Source: Pararhodobacter sp. SW119
GTDB lineage: Bacteria > Pseudomonadota > Alphaproteobacteria > Rhodobacterales > Rhodobacteraceae
NCBI RefSeq assembly: GCF_017811755.1
Contig: NZ_JADDJF010000016.1
Location: 1-64,000, forward strand
DNA: 64,000 nt
Direction of reading: 5' to 3'
Made by a program: the position numbers and the translations under genes. Positions within the stretch are counted from its first letter, which is position 1; each line of letters opens with the position of its first letter. The notes below the pieces were generated by a model. The model saw nothing but the letters and a program-made list of their open reading frames with translations, was not told the origin of the DNA and did not search any database. Below are positions 1-9,035 of the stretch, one piece after another.

Positions 1-182
1 TGTCCGAAAATATCCCGGGGGGTGAATTGGCGCAGCCAAGAGGGGGGCAGCGCCCCCCTGACCCGCCTCGTCCAAAGCCCGAAACCGGCGGGCGCAGACC
101 TTGCCAAATCCCTGCCGCACCGTTCGGAACTGCCATACGCTTGCCATACGCTTGCCAGCCCCTTGCCATACACTTTCCGGCA
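1..182 (+). repeat. Dispersed ~183-nt intergenic repeat, copy 1
   Basis: This stretch matches, in opposite orientation, positions 36997-37179, and its last 70 bases match 45118-45184. It starts at or before the window edge. It contains a strong hairpin at 41-59 (8-bp stem, AGGGGGGC with its complement, loop AGC) and ends in an array of 11-base units of the type GCCATACGCTT. The two ends are nearly identical between copies while the middle has diverged at similar length. It lies downstream of rnr. Open frames through it are not genes: all copies give the same spurious peptides. Confidence 0.8.
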
Positions 183-216
183 CCCTGCCGGCGGGCCGTG
201 CCGGGCGTTCCGCGCC

Positions 217-2472
217 TCAGCGTCGGCGGCGTTCCTTGCGCTGCAGCTTCGCCTTTCCGACGCGTGCCGCCCCTGGTTTGCGCGGGGTGTTGCGGCCTTT
301 TCCGCTGCGTTTCGGCCGCGCAACGGGCGTGTCCTCGACCTCCAGAAGCTCCAGCAGCAGCCCCCCGGTCACCGGCTCGGCCGAGGCCAGCTTGACCAGG
401 ACGCGTTGCCCCAAGCCCATGGTCTGGCCGGACTTTTCCCCGGTCAGCGTCTGCGTTTCGGGGTCATGGCGGAAGTACTCGTCGCCCAGGGTGCGGATCG
501 GCACCAGCCCGTCGGCGCCGGTTTCGTCCAGCTTCACGAAAAGCCCGAACCGCGCCACCCCGGCGATCCGGCCGGCGAAGGTCGCCCCCACCCGGTCGGC
601 CAGGAATGCCGCCAGGTAGCGGTCCGTCGTCTCCCGCTCCGCGGCCATCGATCGGCGCTCGGTCTCGGAAATTATCTGAGCGGTTTCAGTCAGATGCTCG
701 ATGTCCCAGGCACTCAGCCCGTCCTTGCGCTTCCCCTGCGGCCAGCGATGCGCGCTGATCAGCGCCCGATGCACGATCAGGTCCGAATACCGCCGGATGG
801 GCGAGGTGAAATGCGCGTAGTTCCGCAGCGACAACCCGAAATGCCCATAGTTTTCGGGGCTGTAGTAGGCCTGCGTCATGGCGCGCAGGGTCGACATGTT
901 GATCAGCTCGTCGAACGGGCTGCCCTCGGCCTGCGCCAGCAGCGCGTTCAGATGCCGCGTGTGCAGCACCTGCCCCTTGGCCAGCGTGAAGCCCGAGTTG
1001 ACCGCAATCTCCCGCAACGCCGCGATCTTTTCCGGGCTCGGTTCCTCGTGCACCCGAAACAGCAGCGCCGAACGGCGCTCGATCAGTTCCTCGGCCGCGG
1101 CGACATTCGCCTCGATCATGAATTCCTCGATCAGCCGGTGGGCATCCAGCCTGTCGCGAAACGCGACCGAGGCGACCTTGCCGTCCTCGGAAAGGACGAT
1201 CTTGCGCTCCGGCAGGTCCAGATCCAGCGGCTGGCGTTTTTCGCGCGCCGCCACGGTGGATCTCCACGCCGCATAAAGGTCCGCCAGCATCTCTGCCAGC
1301 GGCCCGGTCGCGTCGTCGTGCCGCCCCTCGAACGCGGCCTGCGCCTGCGCGTAATGAAGCGTCGCGTGCGAGCGCATCATGCCGCGCGTGAATCGATGCG
1401 CGATCTTGTGGCCATGCGCGTCCAGCACCATCCGCACGGCCAGCACCGCCCGGTCGACGCCCTCGTGAAGGCTGCAGAGGTCGGCCGACAGCCGTTCGGG
1501 CAGCATCGGCACCACGCGGTCGGGGAAGTAGGTGGAATTGCCGCGCTTTCGCGCCTCCCGGTCCAGCTCGGAACCCGGCCGGACGTAATGCGCGACATCG
1601 GCGATCGCCACCCAGACGACGAAACCGCCGGGGTTCTTCGGGTCCTTGTCGCGGGCCGCGAAGATCGCATCGTCATGATCGCGCGCATCCGATGGGTCGA
1701 TGGTGATCAGCGTCAAGTCGCGCAGATCCTCGCGCGTGTCCAGCGGGGCGGGCTCCATCGCCTCGGCTTCGGCCAGGACCTCCTCGGGAAACGCGTCGGG
1801 AATGCCATGCTGGTGAATGGCGATCAGCGAGACGGCCCTTGGCGCGGACGGATCACCCAGGACCGCGACCACCCGGGCCGGCGGCAGGCCCAGCCGGGCG
1901 GGGCCGGTCTGCTCGGCCTCGATCAACTCGCCGTCCTTGGCGTCCATCGCATCGGCGGCGGCGACGCGCCATTCCAGATTGGCGCCGCGGTCGATGGGCA
2001 CGATCCGCCCGCCGTCCGAGCCGCGCCGGTAGATGCCCAGGATGCGCCGCGGACCCGCGTCCAGCTTGCGGATCAGGCGCGCCTGATAGTCGTGATCCTC
2101 GCCCCGCACGGGCAGCAGTTTCGCCAGCACGCGATCTCCGGCGCCAAGGGCCGGGTCCTCGGTGCGCGTCGTCATCAGAATGCGCGGCGCCTTGCCGTTT
2201 TCATCCGTGTTCTGGGGTTCTGCGAACAGGTCCCCGGCCGCGTCGGGGCCCAGAATGCGCAGCACGCCGACGGGGGGCAGGCGATCCGATCCGCGCCGCC
2301 GTTTCCGGCGTTCGACAAGGCCCTCCTCCTCCATCTCGGCCAGCAGGCGCTTGAGTTCCGTGCGCGCCGACCCCTTCAGCCCGAACGCCCGCCCGATTTC
2401 GCGCAGGCCCGTCGTTCCCGGGTTCTCTGCCAGCCAGTCCTGAAGCTCTGATTTTGTCGGTATGCGGCTCAT
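217..2472 (-). CDS. rnr: Ribonuclease R (3'-5' exoribonuclease)
   Basis: RNase R degrades structured RNA processively from the 3' end in the cytoplasm and takes part in mRNA, rRNA and tmRNA quality control. The 751-residue protein has an N-terminal winged-helix region (about 1-60), cold-shock-type domains, the RNB catalytic domain with the acidic motif DPSDARDHDD near residue 260, and a C-terminal S1 domain (GRIAGVARFGLFVKL, near 625). It ends in a basic tail rich in K and R, as is usual for RNase R. Length fits the family. It is transcribed away from dapE, with 57 bp between its start and the dapE stop. SmpB, a functional partner in trans-translation, is encoded at 20.3 kb. Confidence 0.95.
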   Translation of the reverse strand: MSRIPTKSELQDWLAENPGTTGLREIGRAFGLKGSARTELKRLLAEMEEEGLVERRKRRRGSDRLPPVGVLRILGPDAAGDLFAEPQNTDENGKAPRILMTTRTEDPALGAGDRVLAKLLPVRGEDHDYQARLIRKLDAGPRRILGIYRRGSDGGRIVPIDRGANLEWRVAAADAMDAKDGELIEAEQTGPARLGLPPARVVAVLGDPSAPRAVSLIAIHQHGIPDAFPEEVLAEAEAMEPAPLDTREDLRDLTLITIDPSDARDHDDAIFAARDKDPKNPGGFVVWVAIADVAHYVRPGSELDREARKRGNSTYFPDRVVPMLPERLSADLCSLHEGVDRAVLAVRMVLDAHGHKIAHRFTRGMMRSHATLHYAQAQAAFEGRHDDATGPLAEMLADLYAAWRSTVAAREKRQPLDLDLPERKIVLSEDGKVASVAFRDRLDAHRLIEEFMIEANVAAAEELIERRSALLFRVHEEPSPEKIAALREIAVNSGFTLAKGQVLHTRHLNALLAQAEGSPFDELINMSTLRAMTQAYYSPENYGHFGLSLRNYAHFTSPIRRYSDLIVHRALISAHRWPQGKRKDGLSAWDIEHLTETAQIISETERRSMAAERETTDRYLAAFLADRVGATFAGRIAGVARFGLFVKLDETGADGLVPIRTLGDEYFRHDPETQTLTGEKSGQTMGLGQRVLVKLASAEPVTGGLLLELLEVEDTPVARPKRSGKGRNTPRKPGAARVGKAKLQRKERRRR

Positions 2473-2529
2473 GCGCTGCGGCTATCACTTCTGCTGCGCG
2501 GCGTCATCGGCTTTCTGACGCGGCGACGT

Positions 2530-3681
2530 TCAGGCGAAATAATCCTGCAGCAGGCGCCGATACACCGCCTTGAGTTTGTGGATGTCGGCGACCTCGGCGT
2601 ATTCGTCGACCTGGTGCATGGACTTGCCGACCAGTCCGAACTCGACCACCTCGCAGTGGCGGCGGATGAAGCGGGCGTCCGACGTCCCGCCCGAGGTGGA
2701 CAGGATCGGATCGACGCCGCATTCGGCCGTGACCGCCGCGGCGACGAGATCGGTGAACTCCCCCGGTTCGGTGACGAAAGGCTCGCCCGAGATGCGCGTA
2801 TCGACCTGAAAGTCGATGCCGCTCGCCGCGCTCGCGGCCTGGGCTTCGGCTTTCAGCCAGTCGGCAAGGCTTGCGCCGCTGTGGTGGTCGTTGAACCGGA
2901 TGTTGAGCACGGCCCGCGCAGTGGCGGGGATGACGTTCGACGCCGGGTTCCCCGTGTCGATCGTGGTCAGCGCCAGGGTGGTCGGGTGGAAACCTTCGCT
3001 CCCGCGGTCAAGTTCATGCGTCGCCAGCTTGTCGAGCAGGGCCACCAGCCCGTGCAGCGGGTTCTTCGCAAGGTGCGGGTAGGCGGAATGCCCTTGGACC
3101 CCGCGCGCGACAATCGTCGCGCTCATCGCGCCGCGGCGGCCGTTCTTGATCATCTGCCCCATGAACTCGGGGCAGGTCGGCTCGCCTACGACGCAATGCG
3201 TCATCCGCTCGCCGGTCTCCTCCATCCAGTCCAGCACGGCGACGGTCCCGTCGGTCGAGGTGCCTTCCTCGTCCCCGGTGACGGTCAGGATCACCGCCCC
3301 CTGCGGCGGGGTTTCGCGGACGAAGTCCACAGCCGCCGCGACGAAGGCTGCGACGCCCGATTTCATGTCGCACGCGCCGCGACCCCAGATGCGGCCGCCC
3401 TCGATCTCGCCGCCGAACGGATCGCGCGTCCAGTCCGCCGGATCACCGACGGGGACCACATCGGTATGCCCGTTGAACCCCAGCGCCCGGTTCGCCCCCT
3501 TCTCGCCCCAGTGCGCGAAAAGGTTCGGCACGCCCGCGCGGTCGACGCGCGTGCAGGTGAACCCCGCCGCGGCCAGTTCGGTTTCGAGGAGTTGCAGCGC
3601 CCCGCCTTCCTCCGGCGTGACCGAGGGGCAGCGGATCAGGCGGGCAGTGAGGTCGACCGGGTCGAGGGGTTCGTGCGGCAT
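2530..3681 (-). CDS. dapE: Succinyl-diaminopimelate desuccinylase
   Basis: DapE hydrolyses N-succinyl-LL-diaminopimelate to LL-diaminopimelate and succinate in the lysine/meso-DAP pathway. The 383-residue protein is an M20 dizinc peptidase: FNGHTDVVP carries the first metal His near residue 72, [10 protein letters not shown] the bridging Asp near 105, and [11 protein letters not shown] the catalytic Glu region near 135. Length is typical for DapE. dapD, which acts two steps earlier in the same pathway, lies 3.3 kb away at 7018, separated by a kinase and a LOG-family gene. The gene is divergent from the kinase at 3943, with a 261-bp gap between them. Confidence 0.95.
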   Translation of the reverse strand: MPHEPLDPVDLTARLIRCPSVTPEEGGALQLLETELAAAGFTCTRVDRAGVPNLFAHWGEKGANRALGFNGHTDVVPVGDPADWTRDPFGGEIEGGRIWGRGACDMKSGVAAFVAAAVDFVRETPPQGAVILTVTGDEEGTSTDGTVAVLDWMEETGERMTHCVVGEPTCPEFMGQMIKNGRRGAMSATIVARGVQGHSAYPHLAKNPLHGLVALLDKLATHELDRGSEGFHPTTLALTTIDTGNPASNVIPATARAVLNIRFNDHHSGASLADWLKAEAQAASAASGIDFQVDTRISGEPFVTEPGEFTDLVAAAVTAECGVDPILSTSGGTSDARFIRRHCEVVEFGLVGKSMHQVDEYAEVADIHKLKAVYRRLLQDYFA

Positions 3682-3942
3682 GATGGCTCCGACAGCAACA
3701 GGTGGCGGAATTGCTACCGCGCCATGCCGGTGGCAGCAAGCCGGCGACCTCTTCGCGTGTGGATTGTATCGTTGACAAGTTGGCTCGCCCGTGTTGGGAA
3801 TTATAGCGGCAACGCGGGGCCCAGAGTGAAGCCAAGAGTTAAGGCTTTGCTAACACAGTCCGGCGATAACAGTGCAATCGGTCCTAAAAAACGGGAATGG
3901 CACCGGCCAGAAGGCTGACGCCGGAATGCGGCAGAGTCGACG

Positions 3943-6177
3943 ATGACCAGCATGCAGAGTGAAACGATCACCAACGAAACGCGGCTGACGCGGATTCAGG
4001 CGCTGGTCGTCGAGATCCTGAACGACCTGTTGCGCGCGCCGATCGACGAGATCGACGACGCGATCAACCGGGCGATGGCGCGCATCGGCGTCTACTGCAA
4101 GCGTGACCGCTCCTACGTCTTCGTGCGCGACGGCGAGATCGGCCACAACACGCACGAATGGTGCGGCCCCAATGTCGAGCCAATGATAGAGCATCTGCAG
4201 GGCCTGCCGATGTCGCTTTACGGCAGCATGCTCGACGATATTTTCGCCGGCCGTCCCTTCCAGGTGCCGGATGTCAGTGTCCTCGACCCGGAAGATCCGA
4301 CACGCCAGCTGCTGGAGATGCAGGGCATCCGCTCAATGGTGCTGGTGCCGATGCGCTCGGGCACCGAAACCTACGGGATGATGGGCTTCGACGGGGTCGA
4401 GCACACGCACGAATTCCTGCCGGGCGAGCTTTACCTGCTGCAATCGGTGGCGGACGTGATCTGCTCGGTCCTGCAGCGGCGCGAAAGCGATCGTGCCGCG
4501 CGCGCCGCACAGTCGGAACTTGCCGGCGAGCGCGCCTTTCTCGCCAGCATCCTCTCGACCTCTGCCATGGGCATTCTGGTGCTGGACGAGACGGGAAGCA
4601 TCCTTTTTGCCAACGACGCCGCCGAAGGGGTGCTGGGCGTTCCGGTCTACAAGATGCTGGGTGCCGGCCACCTGCCCGAGAACTGGGCCTATGCCCATAT
4701 CGACGGCAGCGAGTTGCAGCGAGGCGAAACCCCGTTCGAGAAGGTGATCGCCACGGGCGCCCCCGTCGTCGACCAGCGGTTCGCCCTGAATTGCCCCGAC
4801 GGCGTGCGCTATTGCTCGGTTCACGCGGCACCCGTGCCGTCCAGCGAACGCCAGCATGCGCGCGTGGTCTACGCCGTGATCGACGTCACCGAACAGGTCC
4901 GTGCCGAGCGCGCGCGCGAGGCCGCGCTGGACGAGGCCCGTCGGGCCAACATCGCCAAGTCGCATTTCCTCGCCAAGATGAGCCACGAGATGCGCACGCC
5001 GCTCAACGGCGTCCTGGGCATCGCCGAGGTTCTGGGGCGCCTTGTGCAGGACCCCGATCAGAAGCGCATGATCCGGTTGATGCACGATTCCGGCTCGCTT
5101 CTGCTCAGCATCATCAACGATCTGCTCGACATGTCGAAGATCGAGGCCGACCAGCTCTCGATCGAGGTCGTGCCGTTCGACATCCTCGACCTCGCGCATC
5201 GGCTGGAAGCGGTGCACACCCTGCGTGCGTCGGAAAAGCATCTGTCCTTCGGCGTCACCGTCAAGGGGATGCAGCACGTGACCAGGCTGGGCGATCCGCA
5301 CCGGCTTCTGCAGATATTGCACAACGTCATCAGCAACGCGATCAAGTTCACCGAGGAAGGCTCGGTCCATGTCGAGATCGACTGCACCGATGCCAAGCAG
5401 GTGTCGCTCAGGGTCACGGACACCGGCATCGGCATGACGCCCGAGGAACAGGTCCACGTCTTCGAGGACTTCGGCCAGGCCGACACCTCGATCGCGCGCA
5501 AGTACGGCGGAACCGGCCTCGGCATGGCGATCGTCAAGCGGCTGGTCGACATGATGGGCGGCAGGATCGAATTCAGTTCGGCGCGCGGCGAAGGGACCCG
5601 CTTCCTGATCTCGCTGCCCCTTGCGCTGCCCGATGCGAACACCACGGTTCTGCCGGTCGCCAAGGACGACGGCAGCCTGCCGGAGATCGACCTGTCCGGC
5701 ATCCGTGTCCTCGCCGCCGACGACAATCGGACCAACCGGATGATCCTCAGCGCGATGATGGGCCAATTGGGGATTTCGCCGCGCATGGTCGATGGTGGGA
5801 TGCAGGCGCTTGACTCGTTCGAGCGCGAGGAATTCGATGCCGTCATCCTCGACATATCGATGCCCGATATCGACGGCATCACCGTGCTGAACGAGATACG
5901 GGCGCGCGAGAAGGATCGCGGCGGGCGGCGGGTGCCGATCCTGGCCTTCACGGCCAATGCCATGGCCCATCAGGTCGAAAGCTACATGCAGGCGGGATTT
6001 GACGAATGCCTGACCAAGCCGCTGCAGCTTGATCGGTTGCGCGGCGCGCTCGGCGCCCTTTTGCCGGCCACGCGCAAGGTCGTGACCGGCCGCAAGATCG
6101 CTCAGGCGGGCGGTTCGGGCCGGTCGACGGGCCAGTCATCCATCGCGGCCAGGGCCTCCTCGGCGGTTTCGACGTAG
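3943..6177 (+). CDS. Cytoplasmic hybrid histidine kinase (GAF-PAS-HisKA-HATPase-REC)
   Basis: This 744-residue sensor kinase has no membrane segment. Domains in order are GAF (about 20-175), PAS (about 195-325), HisKA with the phospho-acceptor in KMSHEMRTPLNG (His348), HATPase_c with GIGMTPEEQ and GGTGLGMAI, and a C-terminal receiver with phospho-acceptor Asp637 in AVILDISMPDIDG. Its signal is unknown. No dedicated response regulator is adjacent. The final 25 or so residues look unrelated to a receiver and are encoded antisense to the next gene, suggesting a lost stop codon and readthrough into the convergent neighbour. It is related in the kinase/receiver half to the kinase at 29114-31828. 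Confidence 0.9.
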   Translation: MTSMQSETITNETRLTRIQALVVEILNDLLRAPIDEIDDAINRAMARIGVYCKRDRSYVFVRDGEIGHNTHEWCGPNVEPMIEHLQGLPMSLYGSMLDDIFAGRPFQVPDVSVLDPEDPTRQLLEMQGIRSMVLVPMRSGTETYGMMGFDGVEHTHEFLPGELYLLQSVADVICSVLQRRESDRAARAAQSELAGERAFLASILSTSAMGILVLDETGSILFANDAAEGVLGVPVYKMLGAGHLPENWAYAHIDGSELQRGETPFEKVIATGAPVVDQRFALNCPDGVRYCSVHAAPVPSSERQHARVVYAVIDVTEQVRAERAREAALDEARRANIAKSHFLAKMSHEMRTPLNGVLGIAEVLGRLVQDPDQKRMIRLMHDSGSLLLSIINDLLDMSKIEADQLSIEVVPFDILDLAHRLEAVHTLRASEKHLSFGVTVKGMQHVTRLGDPHRLLQILHNVISNAIKFTEEGSVHVEIDCTDAKQVSLRVTDTGIGMTPEEQVHVFEDFGQADTSIARKYGGTGLGMAIVKRLVDMMGGRIEFSSARGEGTRFLISLPLALPDANTTVLPVAKDDGSLPEIDLSGIRVLAADDNRTNRMILSAMMGQLGISPRMVDGGMQALDSFEREEFDAVILDISMPDIDGITVLNEIRAREKDRGGRRVPILAFTANAMAHQVESYMQAGFDECLTKPLQLDRLRGALGALLPATRKVVTGRKIAQAGGSGRSTGQSSIAARASSAVST

Positions 6178-6932
6178 CGAAACAGGTTCAGGTCCGACGG
6201 GCTGATCGTGCCGGCATCGGCCAGTGCCTGCCAGTTCAGGATCTTCTCCCAGAACGGGCGCCCGAACAGCAGGAACGGGATCCGCGCCATCCGCTCGGTC
6301 TGGATCAGCGTCAGCGTCTCGAACATTTCGTCCAGCGTGCCGAAGCCCCCGGGAAAGACGGTGATTGCCTCGGCTCGCATCAGGAAATGCATCTTGCGGA
6401 TGGCGAAATAGTGGAAGTTCAGGCTCAGTTCCGGGGTGACGTAGCGGTTGGGCGCCTGTTCGTGCGGCAGGACGATGTTCAGTCCGATGGAGATACCGCC
6501 CGCCTCGAGCGCGCCTCGGTTGCCGGCCTCCATGACGCCGGGGCCGCCGCCGGTGCAGATCACATGCTGCTGGCAGCCGGTCTTCACGCTGCGCTCGGTG
6601 ATCAGGCGTGCGAATTCCCGGGCCTGCTCGTAATAGGGCGCCAGCGCCGTCAGGCCGGCCGTCGCCCCCTCCAGTCCCGGCGCCGGGATCCGCGCACCGC
6701 CGAACATCACCACCGTCGTGGCGATCTTGCGTTCGGTCATGAGCATCTCGGGCTTGAGCAGTTCCAGCTGCAGCCGAACCGGGCGCAATTCGTGCCGCAT
6801 GATGAAGTCGGGATCGTCGAAGGCAAGGCGATAGGCCGGGCTGCGGGTCTGCGGCGTGTCGGGAATGCCGTGCCAGGCGCGGACGTCGTCCTCGGCATCG
6901 GGGAAGGGGCGGAAGCGGCCCTTTTCGTTCAT
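6102..6932 (-). CDS. LOG-family nucleotide 5'-monophosphate nucleosidase-like protein
   Basis: The 276-residue product carries the LOG/TIGR00730 signatures GGGPGVMEAGNRGA and PGGFGTLDE, a Rossmann-type fold that splits nucleoside monophosphates into base and ribose 5-phosphate. Bacterial relatives act on cytokinin nucleotides or ordinary nucleotides; the sequence alone does not decide which. I start at the ATG at 6932 (MNEKGRF). The frame stays open upstream, but that stretch lies antisense to dapD and looks like shadow sequence. The last 76 bp overlap the 3' end of the kinase gene on the other strand. Confidence 0.85.
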   Translation of the reverse strand: MNEKGRFRPFPDAEDDVRAWHGIPDTPQTRSPAYRLAFDDPDFIMRHELRPVRLQLELLKPEMLMTERKIATTVVMFGGARIPAPGLEGATAGLTALAPYYEQAREFARLITERSVKTGCQQHVICTGGGPGVMEAGNRGALEAGGISIGLNIVLPHEQAPNRYVTPELSLNFHYFAIRKMHFLMRAEAITVFPGGFGTLDEMFETLTLIQTERMARIPFLLFGRPFWEKILNWQALADAGTISPSDLNLFRYVETAEEALAAMDDWPVDRPEPPA

Positions 6933-7017
6933 CTCATCGGCCTGTCTGGATTGCGTGCTCGGGGCAGCAACGCTATAGCCTGCCGCAGCGCATGACCAGA
7001 GCCGCAGGAGCCGCCAG

Positions 7018-7842
7018 ATGACGAATGACGCCCTTGAAGCCGCCATCGAAGCCGCCTGGGAGGTGCGCGACACGATCAGCCCGGAAACCCGCGGCGACAC
7101 GCGTGACGCGATCGAGGCAACGCTGGACGCGCTCGATACCGGCACGCTGCGGGTGGCCGAGAAGCGCGGCGCCGACTGGCACGTCAACCAGTGGGCCAAG
7201 AAGGCCGTGTTGCTGGGCTTTCGCCTGCACAACATGGAACCGCATCCCGGCGGGCCGCAGGGCGGCACCTGGTGGGACAAGGTCGACTCGAAATTCCGCG
7301 GCTGGACCCCGGACCAGTGGAAGGCCGCGGGCTTTCGCGCCGTGCCCAGCTGCATCGTCCGCCGGTCGGCGCATATCGCCAAGGGCGTGGTGCTGATGCC
7401 CTGCTTCGTCAACCTTGGCGCCCATGTCGACGAGGGGACGATGGTCGATACATGGGCCACGGTCGGAAGCTGCGCGCAGATCGGCAAGAACGTGCATCTG
7501 TCGGGCGGGGTCGGCATCGGCGGCGTGCTGGAGCCGATGCAGGCCGGTCCCACGATCATCGAGGATCACTGCTTCATCGGCGCGCGGTCCGAGGTGGTCG
7601 AGGGCGTGATCGTGCGCGAGGGGTCGGTGCTGGGCATGGGGGTCTTCATCGGCCAGTCGACCAAGATCGTCGATCGCGAGACCGGCAAGGTCACGTATGG
7701 CGAGGTGCCGGCGGGATCGGTGGTCGTGGCAGGCTCGATGCCGTCTTCGGGGGGCGTGCATCTTTACTGCGCGGTGATCGTGAAGCGGGTCGATGCGAAG
7801 ACCCGCTCCAAGACCTCGATCAACGAGCTTCTGCGCGATTGA
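7018..7842 (+). CDS. dapD: 2,3,4,5-tetrahydropyridine-2,6-dicarboxylate N-succinyltransferase
   Basis: DapD transfers succinyl from succinyl-CoA to tetrahydrodipicolinate in the succinylase branch of lysine/meso-DAP synthesis. The 274-residue length is the family norm. The N-terminal helical domain (about 1-110) includes [14 protein letters not shown] and the C-terminal part is a left-handed beta-helix of hexapeptide repeats (residues about 115-225, for example [11 protein letters not shown] and [11 protein letters not shown]). Together with dapE at 2530 it covers two steps of the same route. Downstream lies a 378-bp gap holding two palindromic elements and the promoter of the Hsp20 gene. Confidence 0.96.
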   Translation: MTNDALEAAIEAAWEVRDTISPETRGDTRDAIEATLDALDTGTLRVAEKRGADWHVNQWAKKAVLLGFRLHNMEPHPGGPQGGTWWDKVDSKFRGWTPDQWKAAGFRAVPSCIVRRSAHIAKGVVLMPCFVNLGAHVDEGTMVDTWATVGSCAQIGKNVHLSGGVGIGGVLEPMQAGPTIIEDHCFIGARSEVVEGVIVREGSVLGMGVFIGQSTKIVDRETGKVTYGEVPAGSVVVAGSMPSSGGVHLYCAVIVKRVDAKTRSKTSINELLRD

Positions 7843-7869
7843 GGCCGGCCGAGCGTGGGCGGGGCGAAT

Positions 7870-7937
7870 TCGTCGGTCCACGCGTGGACCGACGATGAAG
7901 CCATTGAAAACAAAAGAAACCCGAAAAAATGTTAACC
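7870..7937 (+). repeat. Palindrome + GTTAAC element, copy A
   Basis: A perfect 26-bp palindrome (7870-7895, left arm TCGTCGGTCCACG) has its centre exactly 48 bp before a GTTAACC box at 7931-7937. The intervening DNA is A-rich. It is the longest palindrome of the six copies in this window (see also 8035, 18253, 20171, 21906 and 54844). The sequence after GTTAACC diverges from the GAAACTTTC tail of other copies. It lies just downstream of dapD and could fold as a terminator hairpin in RNA, but the fixed spacing to GTTAAC is not explained by termination. Confidence 0.75.
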
Positions 7938-8034
7938 GATCTCAATTGGTTCCTGAAGGTCATGCCGCAAAGGGTTCTGGGACGAAAGAAGGCAGGGCCG
8001 GCCGGGCAATCGGCCCTGTCCACACCCGGTGCCA

Positions 8035-8108
8035 GAAGTTTCGTTGCGGTTAACGGGCCGGATTATCTGCTTGTTTCCAAGGACTTGCCGGGGCGCACAA
8101 TATTGTGC
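8035..8108 (-). repeat. Palindrome + GTTAAC element, copy A' (inverted)
   Basis: Read on the minus strand, a perfect 14-bp palindrome (8095-8108, left arm GCACAAT) has its centre 47 bp before GTTAACC (8054-8048), followed by GCAACGAAACTTC, close to the tail seen in copies B, D and E. It faces copy A, so the two GTTAAC boxes point towards each other about 110 bp apart. It lies immediately upstream of the Hsp20 promoter. Confidence 0.75.
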
Positions 8109-8142
8109 AGCGCCGTCGTCCGCGCGGTCCGGGTGGAAAAAT

Positions 8143-8191
8143 TTGACCCGGATCAATGCGCGGCGCAGCGCGCGCGCCTATATCCGTCCCG
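8143..8191 (+). promoter_or_regulatory. Candidate class II Crp/Fnr (FnrL-type) promoter
   Basis: TTGAC-CCGG-ATCAA (8143-8156) is a near-perfect inverted repeat of the FNR type. A -10-like TATATC sits at 8179-8184, which predicts a start near 8191. The box centre (8149.5) would then lie at -41.5, the standard spacing of class II FNR-activated promoters. It precedes the Hsp20 gene on the same strand. The box sequence and spacing are seen directly; activation by FnrL or a related regulator under low oxygen is inferred. Confidence 0.7.
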
Positions 8192-8220
8192 TTCGAAGCG
8201 TCGTTCGAATGGAGGAGAAC

Positions 8221-8637
8221 ATGGTCGAGAAATCCCCGATTGGCACCTTCTGGCCGCAGCTTTACGAACCCTTCCGCCAGTTCGGCGGCAAGCTGGCCGA
8301 ATGGATCGCGCCCGCATCCGAGGCGTCGTCCGCCGATGATGCCTACCGCATCACGATGGAACTTCCCGGCGTCGCCGAGGAGGATATCCACCTGACCGTC
8401 GAGAATGGCGTCATCGCCGTGCGCGGCGAGAAGAAGACCGAGCGCGAGGAAAAGGGCGACACCTGGTATTTCAGCGAACGCCAGTACGGCAGTTTCCAGC
8501 GCAGCTTCCGCGTGCCGACCGATTCCGACGAGGCGGGCGTTTCCGCCGATCTGCGGGACGGCGTGCTGACCATCACGATCCCGCGCAAGCCCCCCGCCGA
8601 GAAAAGCGGCAAGCGCGTGAAGATAAGCACGGGCTGA
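8221..8637 (+). CDS. Hsp20/alpha-crystallin small heat-shock protein
   Basis: The 138-residue protein has an alpha-crystallin domain (about residues 38-130): DDAYRITMELPGV, then ENGVIAVRGEKK, and the C-terminal strand GVLTITIPRKP. Such proteins hold unfolding clients in the cytoplasm without using ATP. I choose ATG 8221 because GGAGG lies 5 bases upstream; the in-frame ATG at 8209 would place that ribosome site inside the coding region. The upstream Crp/Fnr-type promoter suggests oxygen-linked rather than purely heat-shock control. The gene appears monocistronic; the next gene is convergent. Confidence 0.93.
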   Translation: MVEKSPIGTFWPQLYEPFRQFGGKLAEWIAPASEASSADDAYRITMELPGVAEEDIHLTVENGVIAVRGEKKTEREEKGDTWYFSERQYGSFQRSFRVPTDSDEAGVSADLRDGVLTITIPRKPPAEKSGKRVKISTG

Positions 8638-8661
8638 CGCGGGGCCGGTTCCCGTCCGGCA

Positions 8662-8991
8662 TCACTTGCCGGTAAAGGGCGTCATCTGCGCCACGATCAC
8701 GGCGTTCTCATCCAGCGCGCGCTGCATCAGCGCGCGCTCGTCCGCGTCGATCTCGTCGCCCGCGGCGAGGCGTTCATCCAGCGTGCCGTGGCCGGTGACT
8801 TCGAGCGGTGCAAGATCGGCCTGCTTCAGGATCGCCACGGTTTCGCGCACCGCCTCGGCCTCGTCGATGCCGGCGGCATAGATCAGAAATCCCGCGCCGG
8901 TCGCCTTGTCCGGCAGGCCATCGCCCGCCTTGCGGCCGACCTCGACCAGTAGGGTGTAGACCTGCGGGGATCGGTTCCTTGGGGCGGGCAT
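8662..8991 (-). CDS. Small conserved-looking protein of unknown function
   Basis: This 109-residue protein is not recognised. It begins MPAPRNRSPQVYTLLVEVGR and is predicted soluble, acidic and alpha/beta, with no signal peptide, membrane segment or cysteine. The start at 8991 is chosen because the frame upstream reads through low-complexity sequence and the neighbouring gene. It sits 44 bp downstream of the SGNH hydrolase on the same strand and may be cotranscribed with it. The text YTLLVEVGRKAGDGLPDKAT may describe a strand-turn motif, but no family can be named. Confidence 0.7.
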   Translation of the reverse strand: MPAPRNRSPQVYTLLVEVGRKAGDGLPDKATGAGFLIYAAGIDEAEAVRETVAILKQADLAPLEVTGHGTLDERLAAGDEIDADERALMQRALDENAVIVAQMTPFTGK

Positions 8992-9035
8992 CGGCGCGTC
9001 GTCCTTCCTGCAGTCCTGGCGGGTTTCGGGCCGGT

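Noticed and set aside
27-395. Small peptides encoded inside repeat copy 1, similar to those at copies 2 and 3
   Set aside because: The likeness follows from DNA repeat identity; frames lack start signals and have no domain.
22-2451. Long plus-strand open frame opposite rnr
   Set aside because: Antisense shadow of rnr in GC-rich DNA; rnr has intact catalytic motifs and the plus-strand product has low-complexity Arg/Gln composition.
3774-3806. TTGACA plus TATAG as a kinase promoter
   Set aside because: The gap between the boxes is too long (24 bp); no alternative pair was convincing.
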